Source: Pascua guehoae
Lineage: Eukaryota; Basidiomycota; Tremellomycetes; Trichosporonales; Trichosporonaceae
Reading direction: 5' to 3'
Assembly (NCBI GenBank): GCA_001600415.1
Contig: BCJX01000003.1
Location: 1,862,059 to 1,926,058, forward strand
Length of the DNA stretch: 64,000 nucleotides
Shown: one piece after another, positions 22,099-32,339 of the stretch
Numbering within the stretch: the stretch's first letter is position 1
Layout: each line of letters opens with the position of its first letter
Notes under the pieces: model-generated
Told to the model about the DNA's origin: nothing
The model's database searches: none
What the model saw: only the letters and a program-made list of their open reading frames with translations
Program-made: the position numbers and the translations under genes

Positions 22099-24569
22099 AT
22101 GAAGTTTGGACGCCGTATAAAGGTGAGTAATTCTCTATCAAATCACCCAGACCTAACATGCAGGACTCGCGCTACTCTGAGTGGGCGGACCAATATGTCA
22201 ACTACTCTGCGCTCAAGAAGCAGATCAAGGGCAACCTGCCGTGGAACGACACTGCCGAGGCCGAGTTTGTTGTTTCTCTGCGTGCCGAGCTGGAAAAGTG
22301 TGAAAACTTCCAGCGCCGAAAGGCCGAAGAGGTGACACACCGCATCGAGACGCTCGAAAAGGAGGTGATTTCGCTCGTGGCCAAAGCGTCGGCCGAGGAC
22401 AGCAGCGAGGACGACGACTCTGCCGAGGGTTCGTCGTCGCGCCCGCGCACTGCGCGCGACGCCGAGGAGGGCCAGGTGACCGAGTACGATGACGACGAGG
22501 GCTCGGACGACGACGACATGGGCGCCGACGACGAAGACGACGACGACCAAATGAGCCTGGACGAGATTGAGGAGCGGTTCAAAGAGTTGGAAGAGGAGGT
22601 GGCTGTGCTCGTCGCCGATGTCCACGATCTGGCCCTCTTCACAAAGCTCAACTTTACTGGGTTCATGAAGATTGTCAAGAAGCACGACAAGCTCACTGGC
22701 TTTGCTCTCAAGCCGACGTTCAACAAGGACTTCCTCGAACAGCACCCGTTCTACAAGATGAACTATGACCCCGTCATTGTCAAGTTGTCCAAGCTGTTCG
22801 ACCTCGTGCGCACGCGTGGCCACCCAGTCGAGGGCGACGCGTCGGCTGGCGGAAGCCAGAATGCGTTTGTGCGCAGTACGACAAAGTACTGGGTGCACGA
22901 GGAGAACATTGTGCCGCTCAAGCTCAACATTCTCAAGCACCTGCCCGTGCTCGTGTTTGACCCCAACAAGGAGTTTAGCATCAAGGACTCGGCCATTACG
23001 TCCATTTACTATGACAACGAGGACCTCGAGCTGTACCTGGGCCGCCTGGAGAAGACCGAGGGCGCCGAGGCGATCCGTATGCGCTGGTACGGCGACGTTG
23101 ACGGCAAGGTGGTGTTTGTGGAGCGCAAGACGCATCGCGAGGACTGGACGGGCGAAAAGTCGGTCAAGGAGCGGTTTACGATCAAGGAGGACAAGCTCAA
23201 CGACTTTTGCGCGGGACGGTACACGATGGACGAAGAGTTTGACGCCCTGGTGAAAAAGGGCAAGAAGACGGAAAAGGAGGTCGAGGGCATGAAGCAGCTG
23301 GCCGACGAGATCCAGTATGCGATTGTGACGCGCAAGCTGCGCCCAGTCATGCGGTCGTTTTACAACCGTACCGCGTTCCAGCTGCCCGGTAACGCGTCGG
23401 TGCGCATTTCGCTCGACACTGAGCTCACGCTCGTGCGCGAGGACAACTTTGACGGTGTCGACCGGACCAACGGCAACTGGCGCCGCACAGACATGGGCAT
23501 TGACCACCCGTTCCCGACCATCAAGCCCGCGGACAAGGAGCTGTTCCCGTACGGCATTCTCGAGGTCAAGCTGGCGACGCGTGTGGGCGAGGAGCCGCCG
23601 CAGTGGATCCGCGACCTTGTCAACTCGCACCTGGTCGAGGCCGTGCCCAAGTTTTCCAAGTTTATCCACGGCTGCGCGTCGCTCCTTCCCGAGCGCGTCG
23701 ACCTGGTGCCCTTCTGGCTCCCGCAGATGGAGCAGGACATTCGCAAGCAGCCGTCGTCGCGCTCGCGCGTGCTCATCGAGCGCCCCACGTCGGTGCCCCA
23801 CTCTGCGGGCTCAGAGACGCAGCCCGTTTCGCCGCAGCTCGCCGAGGCGTCGTACCACGAGCCCGTGTCCGAGGGCGAAGACGACGAGCAGTACCTCGCA
23901 CAAGCTGCGGCCTCCGACGAGGACGCCCTCCTGCGCCTCCCGCCCGCGATGCAGGCCGAGGCCCAGGCGGCCCGTGAGCACCGCGAACGTGCACTTCGCG
24001 ACGGCACGAGCGTGAGGGACACGAGCGATTTCCAGCGTCCCGCAGCGCAAAAGTACACCAAGGCGCTGGGTGTCGACCCCCTCCGTCCGGCCAACCGCTT
24101 TGACACGGACGTCTCGGCCCTCGACAAGAAGCTCCAGCGGGCAGCCGAGGCCGAGAACGCCGCCGACGACGAAGACGACGACGGCCGGGTGACGCTCACG
24201 CGCGAGTTCCACGCCCCCGCTGGCAAGCGCATCTCGGTCCCCGTCCGCATCGAGCCAAAGGTCGTCTTTGCCGCGGAGCGCACGTTCCTCAAGTGGGCAC
24301 ACTTTGCAGTCCTCCTTGCCGGTGTGGCCATTACCCTCGTCAACTTTACCTCGCCCGACGACACGGTCGGGTTTATCGCCGCATCGTGCTTTTGTTTCAC
24401 GGCCCTCCTCGCCACGGCCTACTCTGGCGCCATGTATGCGTACCGCATCATTTCCATCCGCAAGCGCCGCGCCATCAACTATCACGACAAGTATGGCCCC
24501 ACCGTCCTGTGCGGCACGCTTATTGCGAGCATGCTCGTCAACCTCATTCTGCGTGTGCGGGAGCTCTAA
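22099..24569 (+). CDS. VTC4: Vacuolar transporter chaperone 4, SPX-domain polyphosphate polymerase
   Basis: Makes inorganic polyphosphate from ATP on the cytosolic face of the vacuole and feeds it through the VTC complex membrane channel. The first exon is only 24 nt (22099-22122, encoding MKFGRRIK); after a 41-nt intron the rest is one exon, 22164-24569; 809 residues. Seen: SPX domain (residues about 1-190) with the inositol-polyphosphate-binding Lys cluster (YSALKKQIK and VKKHDKLTGF), interrupted by a very acidic Asp/Glu stretch at about 80-140; tunnel domain about 270-510 with IRMRWYG, FVERKTHREDWTGEKSVKER, NFDGVDRT, LEVKL and PKFSKFIHG; a long Pro/Ala/Glu linker; three hydrophobic segments at about 715-805. 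Presence of the FDGVDRT block and catalytic Arg/Lys/Glu set points to catalytic Vtc4 rather than the regulatory Vtc2/Vtc3. Confidence 0.93.
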
Positions 24570-25477
24570 GTAGGGCGAGCCGCCGCGAGCCGGCGCCAAG
24601 CGCCAGTTCGTCCCCACGACACACACACCACACCACACCTGTTTCGTTTCGACATACAAGGCAGAGCACGTAGCATGTAGCACGTGGTACGTCCTGCTGC
24701 CCATGCGTGCTCAGTGAGAGACCAAGGATACGCAACCCACCCCACTTCCTCCAGCTCGGGATGCCCCGAGGCTTCCTTTTGTCTCTGCTTGGATACAGCC
24801 TGATTGATGCATATTGTGCCACATTGAGGGCAGGATGGCGAGCCATTCTATCTGGCCATTCGTCTCTGGGTCTCTTGTTGTCGCTGTCCCATGGCCCGTT
24901 CACGACCACTTCTCTCGCACGTCCGAATGGGAGGGCGCTGTTGTGCCCAGGTTGATTCTTGCCATCGCCCAGTTGCGCTTGCTCATCCCACCCCCCACTC
25001 CCTCGGCACTTTCCTCGTGTCTCGGCCTGTTCATGGCATTCTTTCCTGTATCCCGCCATTCGTGCCATTCTTGCTCGCCCGGCCCATTCTTGCTCATGGT
25101 GACCATTTTTGCTCATCGTGTCCATCCATTCTCACCGTGTCCATCCATTCTCACCGTGTCCATCCATTCTCATCGTTCCCATTCTTGTTCATCATGTTCA
25201 TTGTTGCTCATCGTGCCCATTGTTGCTCATCGTGCCCATTGTTGCTCATCGTGCCCATTGTTGCTCCTTGTATCCTTTCTCATCGTACCCATCTTGCAAC
25301 CCGCCATGCCTCACAAAAGACACCCAACATGTCCAGCGACCGTACCTTGGGAGAGACGTGTAGTCGCATGACTCTATGGCTGTATGGTATCCGCCCGCTC
25401 GGCCTGCACTCATCCTCTCCCCTCCCAGACCTGCCCACTCCCCAGCGCCTTTGATGCCCAACGCCCCGTCCCCCACG
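24570..25477. other. Intergenic region between convergent VTC4 and NARS2-like genes
   Basis: About 0.9 kb between the two stop codons. It holds the 19-bp repeat array at 25089-25270. No gene recognised. Confidence 0.6.
25089..25270. repeat. Degenerate 19-bp minisatellite, about 9-10 units
   Basis: Consensus TTGCTCATCGTGCCCATTG. The last three full units are identical; earlier ones diverge (TTCTCACCGTGTCCATCCA is present twice in a row). It lies between convergent genes. Confidence 0.85.
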
Positions 25478-27845
25478 CTAGAAGCGACAGCTGCCCGCCC
25501 AGCGCGGAAATGCGACCACGTCGCGCACATTGCCCACACCCGTGACCCAGCACACCCACCGCTCCCACCCCATCCCCCACCCGCCGTGGGGCACGGTCCC
25601 GAACCGGCGCAGGTCGAGGTACCACGCGTACTCGTCTGGCGTGAGCCCGTGCGCGTGGATGGCGGCGACGAGGGTGTCGAGGCGGTGCTCGCGGAGGGAC
25701 CCGCCGGCCATCTCGCCAATGCCGGGGAAGAGGAGGTCAAAGGCCGCGACTGTCGGTGCGGGGTCGGGCGTGGGCGCGAGGTCCGGGGGGAGGTCGGAGG
25801 TGAGGTCGGAGGTGATGGAGGTCGAGGGGAGCATGTAGAAGGGCTTGAGCGCGGCGGGGTAGTCTGTGACGAAGACGGGGCGCCGGTAGTGTTCCCCCGC
25901 GAGCCACTTTTCCTGCTCTGAAGTCAGCCCGTCGTCCCAGTGGGGCGCGTGGGCGAAGGGGACGGTCGCGTGCTGGCGTTGCAAGAGGGTCATGGCGTCA
26001 GAGTACCGGATGCGCGCGAAGGGCGACCCCGCCGCGGCCCTGATGTGCGCGAGTGGATCGGATGCGTCCGCCGCGGTTTCTGTAGACTCTGACTCTTCGG
26101 CGGCGCGCAGGCGCGCAATCCGCGCAATGTCGTCGCGCGCCCGCGTCGCCCGCGGCCCCCCCGACTCGAGCAGCGACACGAGCACCGACCGGAAACACCG
26201 CTCCACCACGTCGAGCAGGCCCGGCAACGAATCGACAAACGCCACCTCGGCCTCGAGCATGTAAAACTCGGCCAGGTGGCGCGACGTCATGCTCGGCTCG
26301 GCGCGGAAGCACGGCGAGAGCGTGTATGTCCGTCCCAGCGCGTGCGTCGGCGCCTCCAGGTGCAGCTGGCCCGAGACTGTCAGGTTGACCGGGCGCGGGA
26401 AGAAGGGCGCCTTGGGCTCGGGGGGTGCTGGGGTGGTCGACTCGGTGGACGACTCGCTCGACGACGCCGCCGGGGTACTGGGAGTGCCGGTGCCGTTGGC
26501 AGGCAGACTCTGGGCGACGGTGAAGACCTCGCCGGCGCCCTCGCAGTCGGACGAGGTCAGGATGGGCGTGTGGATGTGCACAAACTCGTTGTCCTGCGTG
26601 TTAGTGTCGCCGCGCGTCGTGAACTCGCTCGTCCCCTATCGCTCTTCGTTGGCTCTTCGTTTGTCACTGCTCGGGTGGCACAGGTTGCCACCTGTGCCAC
26701 CGTCTGTGATCATTCCTCATCATCGCTCCTCGCCATAGCTCCTCGCCATCGTCCCTCGCCATCGCCCCTCATCATAGCCCTCACGATAGCCCCTCCCCAT
26801 ATCCCCTCCCCATAGCCGGCGGAGTGGCTTCTGGCATCCTCTTTCCTTGCCCCACTTTACCCCCATACCCCTCGCCTCTCCTGTATCCGTTTTGCTCCCT
26901 CGGGTTGTTTACAGACCGTTTCGTTCCACCCAGGCCTCCAGCGCTCTCCGCCCATAACCACTTTCCACTGGCCTCCATCTCCCCCATTCCTTCCCCCAAC
27001 CTCGCCCGTTCCTTCCCATCACCAAACTCCTCCCCCCCCCCCAACCCCCCCTCCAGTCCCGAACCCCATCCCCTGCCAACTCGCCAAGCCAACCCCCAAC
27101 CCACCCACGACCTACCTCGAACCAATCATGCCAATCCCGCGCCAGCGCATCGCGCACCCGCACAACGCTCCCCGTCATACCCGTCCGGAAGCGCAGGTGC
27201 GCATGCTCCCGGAGCACCGGCGCCGGGAGCGCCTTTTTCTGAACCGGGTAGCTCTCGGGGTCACAGGGGCCGAGCACCTCGGCGTCGGCGACCTGGAGCT
27301 CGTAGGCCTGTCCGGCGCCGCGCGACGGCGCCAGGTGGCCGGTTAGGCGGACAGAGGCGCCCTGTGTGAGGCTGGGTGTTAGTGCTGTGCCTTGTCGATA
27401 TCGTGCTTTGGGGTTCTGATGGGCTTCCAAGCTGCTCGTCCCCGTTCTCACTTGCCATCCACGCCGCGACCAGCTTCGGAGACCCCCGCCCCCCCCCCTG
27501 CCAGCCCACACGCCTTACAATCATCCAACACCGTCCCAACTCGACTCACCCATCAGCCCTCCCCTTGCCCTTGAGGACAGCCTGCACCGCCGCCCCGCTC
27601 CCGTCGTCGATCTCGGCAAACGCCACATTCTTGTGCGCGCGCACACTGCGCACCCAGCCGTGGACCGTAGAGCCCGAGCTCGACGCAGGCGCAGAACTCG
27701 ACGCAGCCGACGCCGTCGAATCAGTCGGCGCAGTCGAAGCAGTCGAAGCAGTCGAAGCACTCAAGGCAGCGGCGTCCGACAAGACCCCGCGCACCGTCCG
27801 CGGGAGGCCGAGGGCGGGAATCCGCAGCGTCGACGTTGCGCGCAT
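25478..27845 (-). CDS. NARS2: Asparaginyl-tRNA synthetase, mitochondrial
   Basis: Class II aminoacyl-tRNA synthetase charging mitochondrial tRNA-Asn (yeast SLM5, human NARS2). Minus-strand exons 27845-27550, 27371-27116 and 26593-25478; 555 residues. Seen: Arg/Ser-rich, acid-free N-terminus ([20 protein letters not shown]) fitting a mitochondrial presequence; OB-fold anticodon domain with [39 protein letters not shown]; motif 2 [20 protein letters not shown], typical of AsnRS; motif 3 GWGMGWERW followed by [11 protein letters not shown] near the end. An unusual Thr/Ser/Pro-rich insert follows VFTVAQ in exon 3, where homologues have a short loop. The exon 1/2 junction ([14 protein letters not shown]) fixed the acceptor at 27372. 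Intron 2 is long for this region (522 nt). A cytosolic isoform from a downstream start is possible but not indicated. Confidence 0.92.
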
Positions 27846-28102
27846 CGTAGTAGTGTTGATACTCGTAAATCGCGAGTCGGTAATCTATCACTCCTGTAGC
27901 TACCTAGTTATCCTAGGCACGAGTCGTGACGGAGGACCGACTTTTTGGTCCCGCGTCTCCGTCATCGGGAGCAATTGGCCACCCGGCGGCGACATCCGAC
28001 AACAAGCTAATCCTCAACTGTGCAACTTGACTGTGCAACTCAACTGATCACTGACAACTTCCACCTCGCCCCCACGTTCTTGTCACCTCTCTACTTCCCG
28101 CC
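27846..28102. promoter_or_regulatory. Shared promoter between divergent NARS2 and STEEP1-like genes
   Basis: The two start codons face away from each other with 257 bp between them, so the promoters must overlap or be shared. No obvious TATA box. Confidence 0.6.
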
Positions 28103-28892
28103 ATGCCCAAAGTCTACACGCGCGCCGTCGTGTCGTCCTCGGACAATGCGGTCGCGACGGGATCCGCGCGCGCCGTCCTCCGGTCGTACTACTGTCTCTG
28201 TGGCGACTTTCTCCTCGTCCTCCAGGGCAGTCTGGAGCGGCTGCCGCGAAGAAAGTGAGTCGCGTCGGGGTTGATACTCGGTTTCTGTATGTCGATGGGC
28301 TGGGCACCATGCGCACGGCACCTTGCTTCCCTCTTTGCGGGTTCATTTTGCTTTTCTGGACCTTGCCTCCGCATCTTCCTTCTATCCATCTTCCTTGTCC
28401 CCATCTTCCTTGTCTCCATCTTCCCTTCTATCCATCTTCGTTCCTCTTCATCATCCTAAATCCCTGTCCCCCCTGTCCTCCCGTCTTCCTCTTCCTCTTC
28501 CTCGTCTTCCTCTTCCTCTTCCTCGTCTTCCTCGTCATCATTGTCCCGCCTCCCCTTGCATCCCCCTTGCNNNNNNNNNNNNNNNNNNNNNNNNNNNNNN
28601 NNNNNNNNNNNNNNNNNNNNNNNNNNNNNNNNNNNCCCAGGCTAACCCCAGAACCGACGGCGCCTACATCATCCGCTCCCTCCCCTCCCCCCTTGCCCCC
28701 GCGCGCAAATTCAAACTGAACGCGCGCGCAGGCCAGCGAGTCCTCCTCCGCCGCCGCTCGGGGTCCGTCGAGCCCCACCAGCCATTCGTGTGTAACCGGT
28801 GCGCCACGACGGTCGCGTACCAGGTCTCTCCGCCGCCGGCGGGCGGGGCGCCGTTTCTCTACGTCCTCAAGGGCGCGATGACTGAGTTGTGA
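28103..28892 (+). CDS. STEEP1: STEEP1/CXorf56-like (UPF0428) small protein
   Basis: Human STEEP1 promotes STING exit from the ER by interacting with phosphoinositide machinery; fungi have the protein but not STING, so its role here is unknown. Two exons, 28103-28254 and 28652-28892, give 130 residues. Seen: family N-terminus MPKVYTRAVVSSSDNAV, YYCLCGDFLLVLQG (CxC) and CNRCATTVAYQ (CxxC), together suggesting a metal site, and a C-terminal FLYVLKGAMTEL. The junction RRKTDGAYIIR fixes the acceptor at 28651. The single intron contains the assembly gap, so its true length is unknown, but both splice sites and all coding sequence are present. Confidence 0.85.
28571..28635. other. Assembly gap (65 N)
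   Basis: Run of N inside the intron of the STEEP1-like gene, entered from a CTTCCTCTTC-type simple repeat that may have caused the break. Confidence 0.98.
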
Positions 28893-29058
28893 GCTAGACA
28901 GGTGGTGTGGTAGCTTACGCGGCAGGCAGGGACGGGTGCCGAGTGATGCGTTTGAGGGGGAGGATGAGGTGCGGGAACAGGTGCGGGAGGAGGCACGATA
29001 GGAAGGTGTCCTGGTTGGGCGAGGCGGCCTTCTTGCCCAAGGGTTCCACGGTGGAATG

Positions 29059-29099
29059 GTGAGGAGCTAGAGTGTCCGAGAGCAGCACGGTTAGCTCAC
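29059..29099. repeat. Inverted-repeat motif GTGAGGAGCT...AGCTCAC, copy 1
   Basis: GTGAGGAGCT (29059-29068) and AGCTCAC (29093-29099), 24-nt spacer; the inner GAGCT/AGCTC can pair. Flanks GAATG before and ACACC after recur in copy 3. Confidence 0.6.
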
Positions 29100-29229
29100 A
29101 CACCAGCCAGGACGGTCCCCATGACACGCTCAAAGGGAGGAAGAGTCGGACGGCGAGACACTTCGGGCAAGATGACACGTAGGAGGACGGTCATTTCTCC
29201 GCATGCTCAAATGGCCCAATGGCACAATT

Positions 29230-29264
29230 GTGAGGAGCTTCGCACTTCCTGAACAGAAGCTCAC
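29230..29264. repeat. Inverted-repeat motif GTGAGGAGCT...AGCTCAC, copy 2
   Basis: GTGAGGAGCT (29230-29239) and AGCTCAC (29258-29264) with an 18-nt spacer that differs from those of the other copies. Confidence 0.6.
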
Positions 29265-29299
29265 ACCACAGACCCGGCTTCCGAATCGGTGGCTGAATG

Positions 29300-29336
29300 G
29301 TGAGGAGCTATGAGGTTGGTGTGAATCGTAGCTCAC
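29300..29336. repeat. Inverted-repeat motif GTGAGGAGCT...AGCTCAC, copy 3
   Basis: GTGAGGAGCT (29300-29309) and AGCTCAC (29330-29336) with a 20-nt spacer; preceded by GGTGGCTGAATG and followed by ACACCCAGGCAG, similar to the flanks of copy 1. Confidence 0.6.
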
Positions 29337-30036
29337 ACCCAGGCAGCGAATGGCTACGAATGGACACGTTGAGGGTGACGACCACGGACCTGACGAGCTG
29401 TGGTAGTGGCTTGGGTTCCGAGGTCACCACATTCAGTGGGGGCTGGCGAATGTCGATCCGGCGATCCCCAACGGTCGCTTGCCGGCTGCTGTGACGCAAA
29501 ACTCGATAGATCAATAAAGGGCACTGTGTACTTTGCACGCTCTCGTGCTGCTCTCACACTCTACAGACACAATGTATACTGTATCAATGGATAGCATTCC
29601 GCTGTGCTTGTCGCTGGCGGTTTGGAGGGAAACTGACTGGCAAGCCCCAAATCATGGATGGGGTGAAGGACACGCTATGATGCGTGGAAGCGTGACGAGT
29701 GCGAGTACTTCAGAGGCCTTGTGTTGGGCGTGAAGGAGGTAAGAGTCGGCTGTTGCGTTAAGAGCACTTTCCTGGTGGCTGAAGAAGGTCCGGACACTGG
29801 ACACTGGACACTGGACAAACTTGACAAACTGGACAGACTGGACATACTGGCCGCAAATAGCGACTGTGCTCTGTTGGTCGTACACGAAGCACCAAACTCT
29901 CTCCCACTATACCCTGCAAGAGTTACCTCTGATACATGCTCAAGGACCTGGCTGCATAACAGAATCACGTTTACACGTTTGCAATAGGGCTACACTGTAG
30001 CCCACGTTCCCCCCTTTGAATCGCGAGGGTTTCAAA

Positions 30037-32339
30037 CTACAGGTTGGGCTCTTCCTCGACGACCTTCTTGAGCTTGCCGTCCTGCCCAGGCGACAGGAGG
30101 ACGACGGCCTGGTTATGTGAGTGCGGGATCCAAGTGTGACGCTCCGGTTGACTCACGTATTTGCCCGAAATCCTCCATCCGGGCTCGTCCTCGTCGAGCT
30201 TCTCGGCGACACCCTTGGGGAGGCCGACGACAACGTCCGACTTGATCGTGCGCAACGAGCAAACGGGCGGCGCGTTGGCGTCCGATGCCAGGGGGCCAAT
30301 GGCCTGCGTGAACGGGCTCTCTGAGGGGTGGCTGCAGTCGTAGGTGCTGAAGATGGTCAGCACCGTCCAAGCGACATGGATGCGTCATGGCGTAAAACTC
30401 ACAGCTTGCGGTGGTTGAGGTCACCCTTGAAGAAGACGAGGTCCGACTCGCAGAGGCGGTCCCAGAGATCAGGGGCCTCTGGATATCATCAGCATTGGGG
30501 TCACGGGGATTTCCCACAGTCGAATTGAACTCACCGTCGGGCAGGTGCCAGAACGTGTAGCCAGTGCACCAGAAGGGGTGGGCTGATGTCAGCGATTGGT
30601 CGTAGGGCGGTCAGGTGGTGGAGACGAGCGTCTCGTGGTGGAACGCCAGGGGAACCGGGTGGCGGCGCCTGAGGGCTTATCGCCAGAACGCCACCGCCCC
30701 CCAAAGTACTCACCCTCATACTTGAACTTGCCCTCCTTCTCGTACTGCTTCCAGCGCCTGCCCATCATCTTGAGCGCAGCGAGCTCGGTCTCGTTGACCT
30801 CTTCGACATCGTTGAACAGGTTGCCGTAGATGATGACGTTGAGGAGCCAGTTCCAGTCCTTCTTGGTAACGTCGGACACGAACCTGTACGTCAGCCAGCG
30901 CAACCTTTACAGCCACGGGCGTGTGTCATTCAACCCACCAAGGGAGCTTCTTTCCTGCGCCCGTCAGCTTTACGATCCTCTACGCACTCGGATCCAACTC
31001 ACCGTGGAAGACGACCTGCTTGCAAATACCAGACTGGATGAGCCAGTCGCACATGACGAGGTCGGTGTACAGCTCGAAACCAGCATTGTCCATGACAATG
31101 TCAATGCGGCCGTTCTTGAGCCTCGTCACATAGTCGCCAAGCTCGTGGAGGTTGTTGCCGAGAATGTTCTTCTCGGTAGCCGCCAGGTGGTCGCCACCCG
31201 TCGACTGGAGCCTCTTGATGTCCTCCTCGGACATGTCGATCAGGAGGGACAGGTCAGTGGCGTTACCCCAGAGACAGACTGGAGGTGTAAGCATAGTCCG
31301 AGGGCCAAATGTGATGATCCAACGCACTCTGTGCAAGCTCGAGGAAGATGAGCTTGTTCTTCTCAAAGATCTCGTTCTTGGAAAGACCGTCGGCGTGCTT
31401 GTGGGGCTCGGAGAAGCGGAGGGCGAGCTCCATGACTGCCTGCGACGATCGCGAGAAGGTGTCGCACTTCTGGCGGAAGAAGACGTCTGGGAAAAAAGTC
31501 AGCCCGGTGTCTTGTGCCTTGTTCCGAGACTGGATCACCGGCTCCACTCGCACTCACCATAGTCTTCCCAGAACTTGGAGAGCGAAAAGCACTCGCGGAG
31601 ACGGCGGTACTTGTACGCCTCGGCAAAGAGCCACGGCGCGTTCATAAAGTCCTTGCCCTTGAAGTAGCGCGCGATTTCCTGGTCGCTGTTAGTGGGCGCG
31701 AGGCTAGATGCGACCGAGTTGGCCTGCGACAGGCTGACGCACCTTGTTCCAGAGAGCGACATCGCCTGCACCGTCGTCGGCAATCAGACGGAGCTTGGCA
31801 TTGCCCTGGAGGTCGTCCATGAGGTCCTCCATGCGGTGAATGCACTCGACGAGGTCGACAATGCGCTCCTCGTCGTACTCTTCATTGAGGGTGTGGTAGA
31901 CGTCCTGGATCGCCTTGGCCAGGATAGTCGGGAGGCGGACGCCCATGGTCGCCTGCGGGTGAGCAACACGTCTCCATCGATGCAACTTACGTGAGCGAAA
32001 GAGTACTCATGGTAGCCACGGTACGCTGGCCAGGGAGGCTGGTCTGGATGGTGAGCAATGGAGGAGTTTGGGTGGGCCAGCCACATTGCAACTCACTAGG
32101 GTTGACACGTGTGGGCGTACGGGGGAACTGCTATGAAGGGTTAGACAGACCACGAGTCGGCGAGCTCACCGCCTGCTGCGCCTTGAGGTCGCTCTGCTTG
32201 AGCTTGGGAGGAAGGTTGCCGAGGTTGAGCTAGGGTGTGAGCGGACCGTCTGTTGATGTGCCTAGGCCAGTGTTGATGGGTGACTCACGACCGTCTTGGA
32301 TGGCCTCCTTGCGCCAGCAGTTGTTCCAGTGGCGGCCAT
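30037..32339 (-). CDS. Damage-control phosphatase ARMT1 family (DUF89)
   Basis: Metal-dependent phosphatase family that removes damaged phosphometabolites (fructose-1-phosphate and related substrates in the yeast member YMR027W); human ARMT1 was also reported as a carboxyl methyltransferase. Fourteen minus-strand exons: 32339-32289, 32229-32170, 32127-32097, 32043-31991, 31952-31743, 31678-31558, 31486-31328, 31278-31003, 30954-30939, 30883-30714, 30582-30535, 30478-30403, 30346-30157, 30108-30037; 510 residues in one frame. Seen: PPWPAYRGYHEYSFAH, RLPTILAKAIQDV, LWGNATDLSLLI, the metal-site motif DIVMDNAGFELYTDL, FHGKKLPWFVSDVT, FFKGDLNHRKLTYD and LRTIKSDVVVGL, all in family order. Exon 9 is a 16-nt micro-exon (encoding GKKLPW across its junctions) needed to restore the conserved PWFVSDV. 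Length is close to the family's usual 440-470 plus a longer N-terminus. Confidence 0.92.

Larger units (their letters stand above)
28893..30036. other. Gene-free stretch between STEEP1-like and ARMT1-like genes
   Basis: About 1.1 kb between convergent genes. It contains three inverted-repeat motifs (29059-29336) and a short GGACACT/TGGACA repeat near 29795-29850. No gene recognised. Confidence 0.55.

Noticed and set aside
25200..25270. CRISPR-like array
   Set aside because: The 19-bp units are directly adjacent with no unique spacers, and the genome is eukaryotic; it is a minisatellite.
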